64,000 bases of DNA. Origin: an uncultured Candidatus Saccharibacteria bacterium. Lineage in GTDB: Bacteria; Patescibacteriota; Saccharimonadia; Saccharimonadales; Saccharimonadaceae. Made by a program: the position numbers and the translations under genes. Below are positions 33,004 through 41,165 of the stretch, in pieces. The number at the start of each line of letters is the position of its first letter. The stretch's first letter is position 1. Below the pieces are notes generated by a model. That model did not search any database, was not told the DNA's origin, and worked only from the letters and a program-made list of their open reading frames with translations. The DNA is taken from the NCBI GenBank assembly GCA_946414465.1, contig CAMKOP010000005.1, positions 1-64,000 on the forward strand. Reading direction: 5' to 3'.

Positions 33004-34800
33004 TTATAACACTCCTGGCTTAATTTTGAGATAATCAATCAGCATATTCTCTATATCGTCAAATAGATTGCTAGCAATACCGCCGTCTAGATAGCGCCCA
33101 TCGCCTAGCATTTTGACCATTATGACATACTCAGGCATCTCACCAGTTGGAGCAATAAATCCGATGTAGGTACCGACGGTTTCTGACATAGAATCATCGT
33201 AGGCGCCGTTTTTAATCACCTGCGCAGTACCGGATTTTCCGCCAATATCGTAACCATTACGATCAATGCCGCCGCGTTTTTTATAACTACGGTTATTAAT
33301 AAACATGTCTCGCATGGTAGCGGAAGTTTCGTCGCTCAAAATCTTGTCTTCAATTTTTTCGGAATACTTTGGAATTCGTCCTGGGGTGACTTCACCATTT
33401 TCATAAAAACCTTTAACTATAGTTGGAGTGCGCCAAGTACCGCCATTAATGACAGCCGAATAGGCAGTGGCGGTTTGAAGCATGGTAATATTTAGGTTCT
33501 GGCCGAAAGTCATGTTGGCATAGGTAGAATCACGACCAACGCCTTCGTTGGGGTCTGGGATAATGCCTTCAGTTTCGGCGAGTTCGACGCCGGTAGGATA
33601 ATCAAGACGAAACTTGTTGTGATAATAATCGTAGAGTTTTTCTCTACCCTGCTGAGTAATTTGATTTGGATTGCCACCGAGAAGTTTGAGGGCGTGAATA
33701 GAGCCAGTATTAAGCGACCAATAGAGAGCGGTCTTCATATCAAGCGTGCCGTACAGGCTGGCGCGTTGCTCGGCATTTTGGATTTTCCAATCGTCAACTA
33801 TTTCATAGCCTTGATTGAAATATGTAGTGTCAGCGCTCATCACTCCTTCATTGATGGCGGCCGAGAAAGCGAAGCTTTTACAAACTGAAGCTGGCTCATA
33901 AGGGACTTCGGTGATTTGGTTCATAAATAAAGAGGCATCAGTGACTTTACTGTAATTGGCTGGATCATAATTTGGAAGATTTGCCATCACTAGAATTTCG
34001 CCAGTATTTGGATTCATAACGAGCGCGGAAGCGTGATCTGCGGCAGTATTATCAATATGACTTTGAACGATTTGTTCTACTTTGCGTTCCAAACCGCGAT
34101 CAATGGATAATACGACATCTTTACCATCCACGGCTGGGATTTTGATATTATCATTGCCAATAGACAAGGCAACTTTATTAACGTCAGCAGTAGATTTAAG
34201 AAGACCATCTTTACCGGAGATAGTTTCACCAAGAGAACTTTCAACACCGTATTGACCAACACCATCGTTATTGACAAATCCTAACACACCAGAAGCTAAT
34301 TCCCCTTCAGGATAGACACGTTGATTAACCTTTTTGAAATAGACAGCAGATAAGTTTTGTTCAGCAAGTTTCTCAATAATATCGCGAGGAACGTTTTTAG
34401 CGACAATCGAGTACCTGAGACCTTCCTGGTTGTATACTTCATCAAAATCCACAATTATATAATCTTTGGCGTAAGTTTCGAGGGCGGTTTTGATTTCGTC
34501 CTTTTTAGTGACGGTAGGGTCAATCACGACTTGATAAGAGGTCTGATTTAAAACAATCGCGACCGGCTCATCGTGATCCATCATATAGACTTCACCACGT
34601 TTGGCAGAAATAGTCTCGAGCATGGTGTGCTCTTCGTCGGCACGGGCAGTCCAATAGTCATGTTCGACGATTTGAATAAAAAAAAGCCGCACTGCGATGA
34701 TAGCGAATGAGGCCAAAACGACATATTTCAAAATTTTAATTCGACGACGGGGCGAACTTGATGGATTGGTAGCTAAATGTTGATAATTACTCCGTGGCAT
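33004..34800 (-). CDS. ftsI: Division transpeptidase (class B PBP)
   Basis: Cross-links septal peptidoglycan. 598 aa: cytoplasmic start, one membrane helix (residues ~25-45), a pedestal domain, then the transpeptidase. Active-site motifs: SVCK in EPASVCKSFAFSAAI (SxxK), SLN in YWSLNTGS (SxN) and KSGTAQ (KTG type). The N-terminus overlaps ftsL by 14 nt and the stop lies just before the mraY promoter. Position next to ftsL supports FtsI over an elongation PBP2. Confidence 0.94.
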   Translation of the reverse strand: MPRSNYQHLATNPSSSPRRRIKILKYVVLASFAIIAVRLFFIQIVEHDYWTARADEEHTMLETISAKRGEVYMMDHDEPVAIVLNQTSYQVVIDPTVTKKDEIKTALETYAKDYIIVDFDEVYNQEGLRYSIVAKNVPRDIIEKLAEQNLSAVYFKKVNQRVYPEGELASGVLGFVNNDGVGQYGVESSLGETISGKDGLLKSTADVNKVALSIGNDNIKIPAVDGKDVVLSIDRGLERKVEQIVQSHIDNTAADHASALVMNPNTGEILVMANLPNYDPANYSKVTDASLFMNQITEVPYEPASVCKSFAFSAAINEGVMSADTTYFNQGYEIVDDWKIQNAEQRASLYGTLDMKTALYWSLNTGSIHALKLLGGNPNQITQQGREKLYDYYHNKFRLDYPTGVELAETEGIIPDPNEGVGRDSTYANMTFGQNLNITMLQTATAYSAVINGGTWRTPTIVKGFYENGEVTPGRIPKYSEKIEDKILSDETSATMRDMFINNRSYKKRGGIDRNGYDIGGKSGTAQVIKNGAYDDSMSETVGTYIGFIAPTGEMPEYVIMVKMLGDGRYLDGGIASNLFDDIENMLIDYLKIKPGVL

Positions 34801-35131
34801 AACCAGTTACCGTAGCGTCTTCCATAGCCGCTGCAACGGTACTAGATTCGGCTGCAGCAACCGAGTTTAAACGAGCTTTCTCGACTGCAAGATCATCTAA
34901 CTTTGCACTCATTTCAGTGATTTCAGTTTCAACGGAGGAAATTTCATAATCAAAGCTGGTGGCTTTGGTGCTTTCGGCTACATAAATCAAACCAAATATG
35001 AGCGTCAGCATACTAACAATGACAATCTGAGAGATGGAGCCTAGGCTTCTCTTAGTGTGTCGGACTGTATTTCGGTTGCGGACGAAGGTGGCCGCTGGCG
35101 CGCGTCTAGTGACGTAGGTTTGATTTTGCAT
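34787..35131 (-). CDS. ftsL: FtsL-like division protein
   Basis: 114 aa bitopic protein: basic cytoplasmic part, a membrane helix (ISQIVIVSMLTLIFGLIYV), then a coiled-coil-like stretch (YEISSVETEITEMSAKLDDLAVEKARL). Size, topology and position between rsmH and ftsI are those of FtsL; sequence conservation in this family is low, so context carries the call. A GCGAGG ribosome site precedes the ATG. It is preceded by a long structured leader that starts with a 21-codon ORF. Confidence 0.7.
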   Translation of the reverse strand: MQNQTYVTRRAPAATFVRNRNTVRHTKRSLGSISQIVIVSMLTLIFGLIYVAESTKATSFDYEISSVETEITEMSAKLDDLAVEKARLNSVAAAESSTVAAAMEDATVTGYATE

Positions 35132-35184
35132 GTTTTTCCTCGCTTGTTTATTTTTATTTAATAATATTTTTGTTTCTTATCTTA

Positions 35185-35347
35185 GACCGGGCGCTCTTGC
35201 AAGCAGAGCTATAAGTAACTTGCTAAGAGCTGTCCCGGGAAGGTCATACACTCACACTCTTCCGTGTGAACTCTATTTGGTGGACCACACTCTGGTCCAT
35301 ATCACTAGTCTCGGAATCCTCCAGGTGTGGCTGTAATCACCTGGAGG
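35185..35347 (-). promoter_or_regulatory. Multi-hairpin leader between the 21-codon ORF and ftsL
   Basis: Consecutive hairpins: CCTCCAGGTG (35318-35327)/CACCTGGAGG (35338-35347); TGGACCA (35281-35287)/TGGTCCA (35293-35299); TCACAC/GTGTGA (35252-35269); and a branched GACC/GGTC region at 35185-35245. None carries a T run, so it is not a simple terminator. It could be an mRNA leader or a processed small RNA. Confidence 0.5.
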
Positions 35348-35357
35348 TAAGGAAGAC

Positions 35358-35423
35358 TTAGCGGAAATTAACCTTAATGGTTTGTTTGCGAGATTTGTTC
35401 GCAACCATGATTTGTTTTGGCAT
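35358..35423 (-). CDS. 21-aa basic peptide, possible leader ORF
   Basis: The ORF reads MPKQIMVANKSRKQTIKVNF plus a final R, then TAA. It has a perfect AAGGAGG ribosome site at good spacing, better than most genes here. It lies between rsmH and ftsL in the same direction and is directly followed by a run of hairpins. It may be a leader peptide for the downstream division genes or a small basic (RNA-binding-type) protein. No homologue is recognised. Confidence 0.6.
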   Translation of the reverse strand: MPKQIMVANKSRKQTIKVNFR

Positions 35424-35458
35424 ATTTTGCCTCCTTTTGTTTATTGTTTTTGTTTTTA

Positions 35459-36337
35459 TCAATTCCGCCTTGCTGCTAGTCGTAACTTGGCGCTCCTAGC
35501 CCGCGGGTTGATAACTAACTCCACATTTTCCGCAGTGATGGGTTTTTTATTAATAATGCTTAGTTCTGATTCTTCGCCGTGACTTGATGCTTCCCTCATG
35601 AATTCTTTGACTAACCGATCTTCTAGGCTATGAAAGGTGATAATCGCGAGGCGACCGTTTTTATTTAGTAGTTTTGGCAAAAGTGGCAGAGTTTTTTCAA
35701 TCTGCTCGAGTTCGCTATTGACTACTATACGGATAGCCTGGAAAACTTGTGTAGCGGGGTGGATACGTGAGTAGCCGTGAACCCTAACTCTGATTAACTC
35801 AGCGAGTTCTAGCGTACTCCTAATCGGACGATGATGCACGATGACTCTAGCGAAGGCGTGTGCGCGACCGTCTGGGATTTCACCGTATTTTTTGAAAATA
35901 TCGATTAATTCCCTCTCGCTAGTTTTATTAACGACATCATAAGCTGTAAGCTTTTGGCGCCGATCCATCCGCATGTCGAGCGGTGCATCATATCGAAACG
36001 AAAAACCGCGTTCTTTTCTATCTAGCTGCGGAGAAGAAACTCCAAAATCTGCCAGTATCATATCAAAAGTCTTTCCACACTCGAAAAGCTGTAGCACCGC
36101 ACTATAAAAATCATTGTTTATTAAATTGATGGAAGATGGAAATTTGCTTTTAAGATATTTGATAGCAAATTCGTCTCTGTCAATTAAATATGAATCCTTA
36201 AATTGCTGTGTCACATCCAAAATCTCGCTAGCGTGTCCTCCATAGCCGGCTGTCAAATCTAAATACGACTCTCCAGGCTTAGGATCTAGACCTGCTAGGA
36301 CTTCAGATAATAATACGGGGGTATGTAGTTTCTCCAT
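35459..36337 (-). CDS. rsmH: 16S rRNA m4C1402 methyltransferase
   Basis: 292 aa from the ATG at 36337. Motifs: HTPVLLSEVLAGLDPKPGE at the start, YLDLTAGYGGHASEIL (SAM-binding loop), DMILADFGVSSPQLDRKERGFSF, DMRMDRRQ, and the C-terminal ITFHSLEDRLVKEF. It heads the dcw cluster as in many bacteria, but no mraZ precedes it; instead there is a 253-nt structured RNA. TATAAT lies 6 nt before the ATG. Confidence 0.95.
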   Translation of the reverse strand: MEKLHTPVLLSEVLAGLDPKPGESYLDLTAGYGGHASEILDVTQQFKDSYLIDRDEFAIKYLKSKFPSSINLINNDFYSAVLQLFECGKTFDMILADFGVSSPQLDRKERGFSFRYDAPLDMRMDRRQKLTAYDVVNKTSERELIDIFKKYGEIPDGRAHAFARVIVHHRPIRSTLELAELIRVRVHGYSRIHPATQVFQAIRIVVNSELEQIEKTLPLLPKLLNKNGRLAIITFHSLEDRLVKEFMREASSHGEESELSIINKKPITAENVELVINPRARSAKLRLAARRN

Positions 36338-36355
36338 ATTTATATTATACAACGC

Positions 36356-36608
36356 TTGAGACCGTTCAACTAGAAACTTCAGCGGGTTTGTTTCTGCTTT
36401 GATTTTTGTTTATTACACAATTAATCCACTACGATTGCCTGATCTATGCAAGATAGATCATAATAATCATAGCCGTTGAGAGACTTATTGTGTTAGACCA
36501 TATAGAGTTTTATTGGGAGGTGTGTTTTAGAGGAAGGAGCTCACGATTGTTTTTTCGCATCTCGCTTAATATTTAATGCGCGCGAAGCTCCTAGATGGTC
36601 GGTCTCAA
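36356..36608 (-). ncRNA. 253-nt multibranched structured RNA upstream of rsmH
   Basis: A 9-bp closing stem TTGAGACCG/CGGTCTCAA (36600-36608 with 36356-36364) encloses ATGGTC/GACCAT, AGGAGCT/AGCTCCT, CGCAT/ATGCG, ACACAAT (36415-36421)/ATTGTGT (36487-36493) and an 8-bp TGATCTAT/ATAGATCA hairpin with loop GCAAG (36440-36460). On the minus strand TTGCAT-17-TAAAAT (about 36671-36693) would drive it towards rsmH. Either a 5' leader of the dcw operon or an independent RNA. The palindromic stems leave the strand open; the promoter favours minus. Confidence 0.5.
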
Positions 36609-36761
36609 ACTTTTTTAAGGTACGATCTTTTTGTTTAGCGTTTTTATGTTATTGTTCGCTGATTTAATTTTATGACATGTTTTTGAAAAATGCAAGTGCT
36701 TTTTTGGACTTTTTTTATTATTAAGTTTTGCACTAATTGTGGAAAACTTCCCTGTTATTTT

Positions 36762-36815
36762 CCGAACACTTGGGTCTTCAAAAACCGAACATAAGGAGTC
36801 TGAAAAACCGAACAT
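36762..36815 (+). promoter_or_regulatory. Three spaced CCGAACA boxes upstream of a promoter
   Basis: CCGAACA at 36762, 36786 and 36809 (spacing 24 and 23 bp), the last two within AAAAACCGAACATAA. They end 9 bp before the -35 box at 36824. Regular two-turn spacing suggests an operator array for an unknown regulator. Confidence 0.5.
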
Positions 36816-36823
36816 AACCATAT

Positions 36824-36852
36824 TGACTTTTGTGAGTAGTTGTGGTATAATT
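36824..36852 (+). promoter_or_regulatory. Promoter of the 36890-37525 gene pair
   Basis: TTGACT, 17 bp, TATAAT on the + strand, 37 nt before the first ATG. Confidence 0.8.
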
Positions 36853-36889
36853 AAGAGATAGTGTTATCACTTTTTGAAAGGAGGGGGAT

Positions 36890-37234
36890 ATGGTTAATAT
36901 TGACGATAATGCTAGTACCTATACTTTATGTTGGGATGAGTATGAAAATATTCATGCTGAATATTTACGGCTTAAACGTCAAGCAGATGAGAGCGGTGAG
37001 ACATTAGCTCAAAATGCTGATCCGGTTAAGCTGATTATGCTCCAGGATAATCTTGAAGGTTTGCTTGAAAAAACCTCTAAACTTCCTGTAGCTGCAAGAC
37101 AGTATCTTCAGGATGCAACAACCAGTCTGCTGCATACAGTTACTTCTGTGATCTGTGACACTTATCTATTTGCCGCGGATAATGCTGCTGATTTTGAGTC
37201 GTATGCTATTCTAGATGATTTGGAGGTGAGTTAA
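36890..37234 (+). CDS. Small helical protein, first of a paralogous pair
   Basis: 114 aa, acidic and mostly helical, no signal peptide or membrane segment, function unknown. It shares its layout with the next gene: an N-terminal helix with YxxL, a middle VKLIMLQDNLEGLLEK helix, and a C-terminal Thr/Ala-rich helix. Strong AAAGGAGGGGG ribosome site. It is expressed from a good promoter with a CCGAACA box array, so it is probably regulated. Its stop codon abuts the next start. Confidence 0.6.
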   Translation: MVNIDDNASTYTLCWDEYENIHAEYLRLKRQADESGETLAQNADPVKLIMLQDNLEGLLEKTSKLPVAARQYLQDATTSLLHTVTSVICDTYLFAADNAADFESYAILDDLEVS

Positions 37235-37525
37235 TTGGAAAAACATTCTAAAAAGTTTATGGAATTAATGAGCATCTTTGAAGATGCGAGAATGAGATAT
37301 AGGGCCTTGGTGAAAGGTGCTGAAGCTTCTCATATGATGCTCGAGCAATATGCGGATCTAAAAGATCTCATTGAAATCAATGCCATGCTCGACTCCGTTC
37401 TCAAAGAAGCTAAAGATAGATTGTCTGACTATGATGAGTATAACGAAGTGACAAGTGCAACAATTGCGCTTCAAAACGCCGTCAAGTGCGCAATCTATAC
37501 TGCAGACCATGTCTCTAAAAAATAG
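37235..37525 (+). CDS. Small helical protein, second of a paralogous pair
   Basis: 96 aa starting at a TTG with GGAGGTGAG at ideal distance, directly after the preceding stop codon (coupled translation). The middle DLKDLIEINAMLDSVLKEAK and the later TSATIALQNAVKCAIYTAD parallel the upstream protein, so the two probably arose by tandem duplication and may form a heterodimer. No known domain. The operon ends at the terminator at 37533. Confidence 0.6.
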   Translation: MEKHSKKFMELMSIFEDARMRYRALVKGAEASHMMLEQYADLKDLIEINAMLDSVLKEAKDRLSDYDEYNEVTSATIALQNAVKCAIYTADHVSKK

Positions 37526-37532
37526 TCCCGCA

Positions 37533-37561
37533 AAAAAGCTGACCATAAGTCGGCTTTTTTA
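37533..37561 (+). terminator. Terminator of the small-protein pair
   Basis: AAAAAAGCTGAC with GTCGGCTTTTTT (one mismatch), ending in a T run. Confidence 0.8.
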
Positions 37562-37632
37562 ATGTATTATTTTGGGCGTAGCCTATGGGTTTGACTAGTG
37601 TGATATAATTATGAAAAATAAGTGAGGTAAAT

Positions 37633-38610
37633 ATGGAAAAAACAGATTTTGATGTGTTCTTGTGGGCGAATGAGATTGATGAAATTAAGAATAATGTCTC
37701 AGCGGAGTTATTTTTGTTTAATAAAAACTATACGCCATATAAAATTAAATATTCGGACAAGTTAACTGGGGCGGTGAAATCAATGTTTATGCAAGAGGCA
37801 GTGTCGTATATCATTAAAGAAGCTGATAAAGGGCTAGAGTGTCGCGAATATGAGAAGGCTGATGGTGAAGAAAAAGTGATTTATCGTACTTCCCTGTCTA
37901 AAGTTGGGCGGGCGGAAACCTTGATTCATCTGATTGAAAAAGAATATAAAGATATCGATTACTTTACCGAGAATGAATATGATTTTAAGAAGGTCAAAGG
38001 TATTATCGCGCGCTTTACTTATCCTGGTGAAGAAGGCATGAAAACTTTTTATATTGCAAAGATTTTGCCGGCTTCTTCTGCACTTAAGGGAGCTTCCTCT
38101 TGGGAAATAAACGGTGAATCGTTTGAACCATTTTCGGCTGAAATTGCTCTAAAGATGCCAGATGACAATCAAGTAGCAATTGTAGATGATAATATTATTG
38201 TGTTTAATCAGGCCAAGTTCGAGAATTTGTTCCAATATGATTATAAATCACAGGTGATTGCAGAGGCAAAAGCAAAGGAGTTGACTGAGAAATATAAATT
38301 GTCATTTGCGGAAGGTTTGACGCTTGATTCCCTCTTAGCGGATAAGAAACCAATTTTGAAAAAAGTACAGGCGATGGATATCGCTGAAGAGATGCCCCAA
38401 GATAAGTTGCTAGATTACGCGGATGAGATGCAATTAGAACTAATGACTGATGATGATGGTTCGATTATTATTATGGACGACAAGGACCTTACGATGTTCG
38501 TAAATCTACTCAATGAGGACTATTATATTTCACCAGTAAACGGCAAGAGATACGAGATCAAATCCAAAAAATTACTCAATGAGCCGGATGGTGAACCGCC
38601 GAGAGGTTAG
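37633..38610 (+). CDS. DUF4868 protein resembling Kiwa component KwaB
   Basis: 325 aa, cytoplasmic. The C-terminal two thirds fit DUF4868 as found in KwaB: IIARFTYPGEEGMKTFYIAKI, the VAIVDDNIIVFNQAKFENLF strand-helix, and the terminal FVNLLNEDYYISPVNGKRYE. In Kiwa, KwaB acts downstream of the membrane sensor KwaA. No KwaA-like multi-pass membrane gene is adjacent; the preceding small genes are soluble and end at their own terminator. The gene has its own TATAAT box and a GAGG ribosome site. It could be an orphan defence protein or have another role. Recognition is by remembered family pattern only. Confidence 0.65.
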   Translation: MEKTDFDVFLWANEIDEIKNNVSAELFLFNKNYTPYKIKYSDKLTGAVKSMFMQEAVSYIIKEADKGLECREYEKADGEEKVIYRTSLSKVGRAETLIHLIEKEYKDIDYFTENEYDFKKVKGIIARFTYPGEEGMKTFYIAKILPASSALKGASSWEINGESFEPFSAEIALKMPDDNQVAIVDDNIIVFNQAKFENLFQYDYKSQVIAEAKAKELTEKYKLSFAEGLTLDSLLADKKPILKKVQAMDIAEEMPQDKLLDYADEMQLELMTDDDGSIIIMDDKDLTMFVNLLNEDYYISPVNGKRYEIKSKKLLNEPDGEPPRG

Positions 38611-39137
38611 ATTTCAAAATAAGCATTGTTGATAAAATTGGACTCACCGAGAGTTTTGAAGGTCTTTTCTAAATCCTCACGGGCAGCGATGATAGAATCG
38701 CCTGGTGCGAGGTCGGATTCAATCTTGGCATAGTAGCCAGATTTACCATCGACTTTATCAAGGAAGATAAAGTTCCCTTCGCCCATTTTAAGATCTTGGC
38801 GACGACGAGAGACTTCGGCGATGGGCTTGAAACCAAGCTGTAAAATAATGTTGACTAGTTTTTCGTAATCTTGAATGATAGTTTCTTCAGCAACATCAAT
38901 ACCCGAATCCTCGATGTGGCGTTTTAGGATAAAGTAATATTTGGCTGGTTTATCAACGGACCGCATTTCGGTACGCATTATGAGCCGTGGGAAATTAGCG
39001 TGAGGTTTGTAATTGCGCGGTACATAGATACGATCATGTTGCCAGTAAATCTGGGAAAAATCTAAATCAATATCGGATAGTTTGCGTTCAAACTCATCGT
39101 GATTTTTGAGCTTACATTTTACAATGGCTTTTCTCAT
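38607..39137 (-). CDS. CYTH-domain phosphohydrolase/cyclase-like protein
   Basis: 176 aa. Pattern of the CYTH (CyaB/thiamine triphosphatase) tunnel fold: paired charged strands LIMRTEMRS and YYFILKRH, then VAEETIIQDYEKLVNIILQLGFKPIAEVSRRRQDL and FIFLDKVDGKSGYYAKIESDL. The first strand is VKCKLKN rather than the usual ExExK. Substrates in the family include triphosphate-bearing molecules (thiamine-PPP, ATP, polyP); the substrate here is unknown. It overlaps recJ by 4 nt (ATGA), so it is co-translated with it, and overlaps the KwaB-like gene tail by 4 nt on the other strand. Confidence 0.75.
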   Translation of the reverse strand: MRKAIVKCKLKNHDEFERKLSDIDLDFSQIYWQHDRIYVPRNYKPHANFPRLIMRTEMRSVDKPAKYYFILKRHIEDSGIDVAEETIIQDYEKLVNIILQLGFKPIAEVSRRRQDLKMGEGNFIFLDKVDGKSGYYAKIESDLAPGDSIIAAREDLEKTFKTLGESNFINNAYFEI

Positions 39138-40753
39138 ATCATCATTATATCACATATACGAGCTTCGAGGGATTTAACACCGTTGAAGTCGTTTTCGGAG
39201 AGTTTGACGAGAAGTTCAATACGATCGAAATCGGGGTCAATTTGGAGCCATTTTTCGGGAGCATAGAAAGCGATGGCTTTTAAGTATTTTCCCTGTTTAT
39301 CGCGAAGGTCAAGTCTCAAGTGATTTCGTTCAGCGCCCATGCGGGTCAGATTACTAATTCGGATGTTCTTAAGACAAAAAATTGGCTCTTCGTTCCCTGG
39401 TCCGTAAGGCTCTAATTGTTTTAACTCGTCTAATAAGTCAAGATTTAGCTCAGAAAAATCCGTAACATCAAGATCGGCATGCTGCTTGAGATAATCTTCT
39501 TGATTGGTGAGATGGAGGCTACGATAATACTCGTTAATTTGTTCACGAAAATTATATAATTCTTTGCCATCGACTCTGACGCCGGCAGCACCTGCATGAC
39601 CACCACCACCGATGATGCTATCTTTGGCGTAGTTTAAAGCATCAGCGAGATTAAAATCACCAAAACTGCGGCCAGAACCTTTGAAAACATTGTTGCCAAC
39701 ATCGGTAAGGACAAAAGCAGGTCGGTGATATTGTTCGACCAAACGACCGGCGACGATACCGAGAATGCCTTCGTGCCAATTGCCAGTTTCAATGATAACT
39801 GGGTCATTGCTAACTCCCCGCTGGGTGATTTCGCGGGTGGCGGCAATTTGCTCGGTTTTACGCTTTTTGTTCAAGATTTCGAGGCTTTCGGCAAGCGGAG
39901 CAGCGTCGATGGGGGTCTTGGCGCGGAGTAGATTCAGAGATAAATCGGCAGTATCAAGACGACCAGCGGCATTGAGACGTGGGCCAATTTGAAAACCAAT
40001 AGATTCGGAATTGATGCTTTTTACGCCTGAGCGAAACATTAATTCGGCCAAACCTGGACGGCGAGTTTTTGATAAAACCTTGATACCGTAATAACCTAGA
40101 ATACGGTTTTCTCCTATTAAAGTCATGCTATCACATACTGTACCGAGGAGAACAAGATCAAGGAGCCATTTTTCTTGGCCGTTTTTGATGAGATCTTCTT
40201 TGGCTAAGGCTTGGGCAATCTTAAAAGCAACACCAACGCCGGCTAAGTTTTGCATTTCTTGAGTGGGGTAGTCTTTGCGATGAGGGTTAATGACAGCAAT
40301 GGCGCCTGGCATAGTATCGGCAGTTTCGTGATGGTCAGAAACGATTGTGTCGATGTTTAGGGTGTTTAATTCATCAATAATAGCGTGATTATGGGAGCCA
40401 CAATCGACAGTGATAACTAGATTAATCCCCTGTTTTTTGGCTCTAGTGATGAGCTTGGGACTCATGCCATAACCATCAGCAAAACGATCTGGTAACATAA
40501 TGGAGATATTATCAGGATTTGTGTCGGCCAGAATTAAAGCCTGCTCCATTACGGTGCTAGCTGTTACACCATCAACGTCGTAATCGCCATAAATGAGAAT
40601 TTTTTCGGAATTCTTGATGGCTTTTTTGATGCGCGAGATAGCCTTGTCCATGTCATGAAGCAAAAATGGGTCTAAAGTTTCATCATATTTTGGATGCAAA
40701 AAATCTTTGGTAAAATGGCGGTTTTTTAGTAGATGTTCAAAAATTTTACTCAA
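39134..40753 (-). CDS. recJ: Single-stranded-DNA exonuclease RecJ
   Basis: 5'-3' exonuclease for repair and recombination; 539 aa. DHH motifs: ILIYGDYDVDGVTASTVM (I), VITVDCGSHN (II), TIVSDHHET (III), AGVGVAFKIAQAL (IV); then the DHHA1 motif GGGGHAGAAGVRV and an OB fold at the end. The start is a TTG preceded by a G-rich site. It forms an operon with the winged-helix gene upstream and CYTH downstream. Confidence 0.93.
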   Translation of the reverse strand: MSKIFEHLLKNRHFTKDFLHPKYDETLDPFLLHDMDKAISRIKKAIKNSEKILIYGDYDVDGVTASTVMEQALILADTNPDNISIMLPDRFADGYGMSPKLITRAKKQGINLVITVDCGSHNHAIIDELNTLNIDTIVSDHHETADTMPGAIAVINPHRKDYPTQEMQNLAGVGVAFKIAQALAKEDLIKNGQEKWLLDLVLLGTVCDSMTLIGENRILGYYGIKVLSKTRRPGLAELMFRSGVKSINSESIGFQIGPRLNAAGRLDTADLSLNLLRAKTPIDAAPLAESLEILNKKRKTEQIAATREITQRGVSNDPVIIETGNWHEGILGIVAGRLVEQYHRPAFVLTDVGNNVFKGSGRSFGDFNLADALNYAKDSIIGGGGHAGAAGVRVDGKELYNFREQINEYYRSLHLTNQEDYLKQHADLDVTDFSELNLDLLDELKQLEPYGPGNEEPIFCLKNIRISNLTRMGAERNHLRLDLRDKQGKYLKAIAFYAPEKWLQIDPDFDRIELLVKLSENDFNGVKSLEARICDIMMI

Positions 40754-40765
40754 TTTGCCCCCCTG

Positions 40766-41056
40766 TTAGCCGATAGTTTTGGATGGTTTGTTACCCTTTT
40801 GACTTTTGATCACGATACTTTGTAACTCTTTCAAAATCGGGAAACGTTTGTTGGTTTGGTAGATTTTAGTCTTGCCTTTTTTGGTAACGATGAGAAAATT
40901 ACCCTCTGCCATGCGTTCAAGTTCCCTTTGGATGTTGCCTGGGTCTTCTTTGATTAATTTGGCTAAGCCTCTGACATGGGTTTTGAAGTCAGGATATTTG
41001 GCAAAAACTACCAGTATTTTTCGTCGCACTCTTGATGTAACAAATAATTCTAACAT
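40766..41056 (-). CDS. Winged-helix DNA-binding protein
   Basis: 96 aa from the ATG at 41056 (GGAGG at short spacing; the ORF could be extended to 41089 but without a site). It is an ArsR-like winged helix: SRVRRKILVVFAKYP, HVRGLAKLIKEDPGNIQREL (recognition helix) and GNFLIVTKKGKTKIYQTN (wing). There are no metal-binding Cys. It is immediately upstream of recJ and divergent from priA, so it may regulate one or both; no operator was identified. Confidence 0.72.
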   Translation of the reverse strand: MLELFVTSRVRRKILVVFAKYPDFKTHVRGLAKLIKEDPGNIQRELERMAEGNFLIVTKKGKTKIYQTNKRFPILKELQSIVIKSQKGNKPSKTIG

Positions 41057-41165
41057 ATACCTCCTCGCATAACTTATTCTATTATACATGAAAATGTAAA
41101 AAATACAACAAAATTTTTTATGCTCATATATACAGAGGTAAATACTGCCATGATATAATGGTTGT

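Noticed and set aside
36733..36745. TGTGGAAAA strings (also near 8288 and 62611) as DnaA boxes
   Set aside because: They differ from TGTGGATAA at a conserved position and are scattered singly in AT-rich gaps.
36615..36821. 68-codon minus-strand ORF before rsmH
   Set aside because: No ribosome site, composition like AT-rich intergenic DNA, and it overlaps promoter boxes and CCGAACA repeats.
37603..37632. Kiwa operon with the two small upstream genes as KwaA
   Set aside because: The small proteins have no membrane helices and end at a terminator; the KwaB-like gene has its own promoter.
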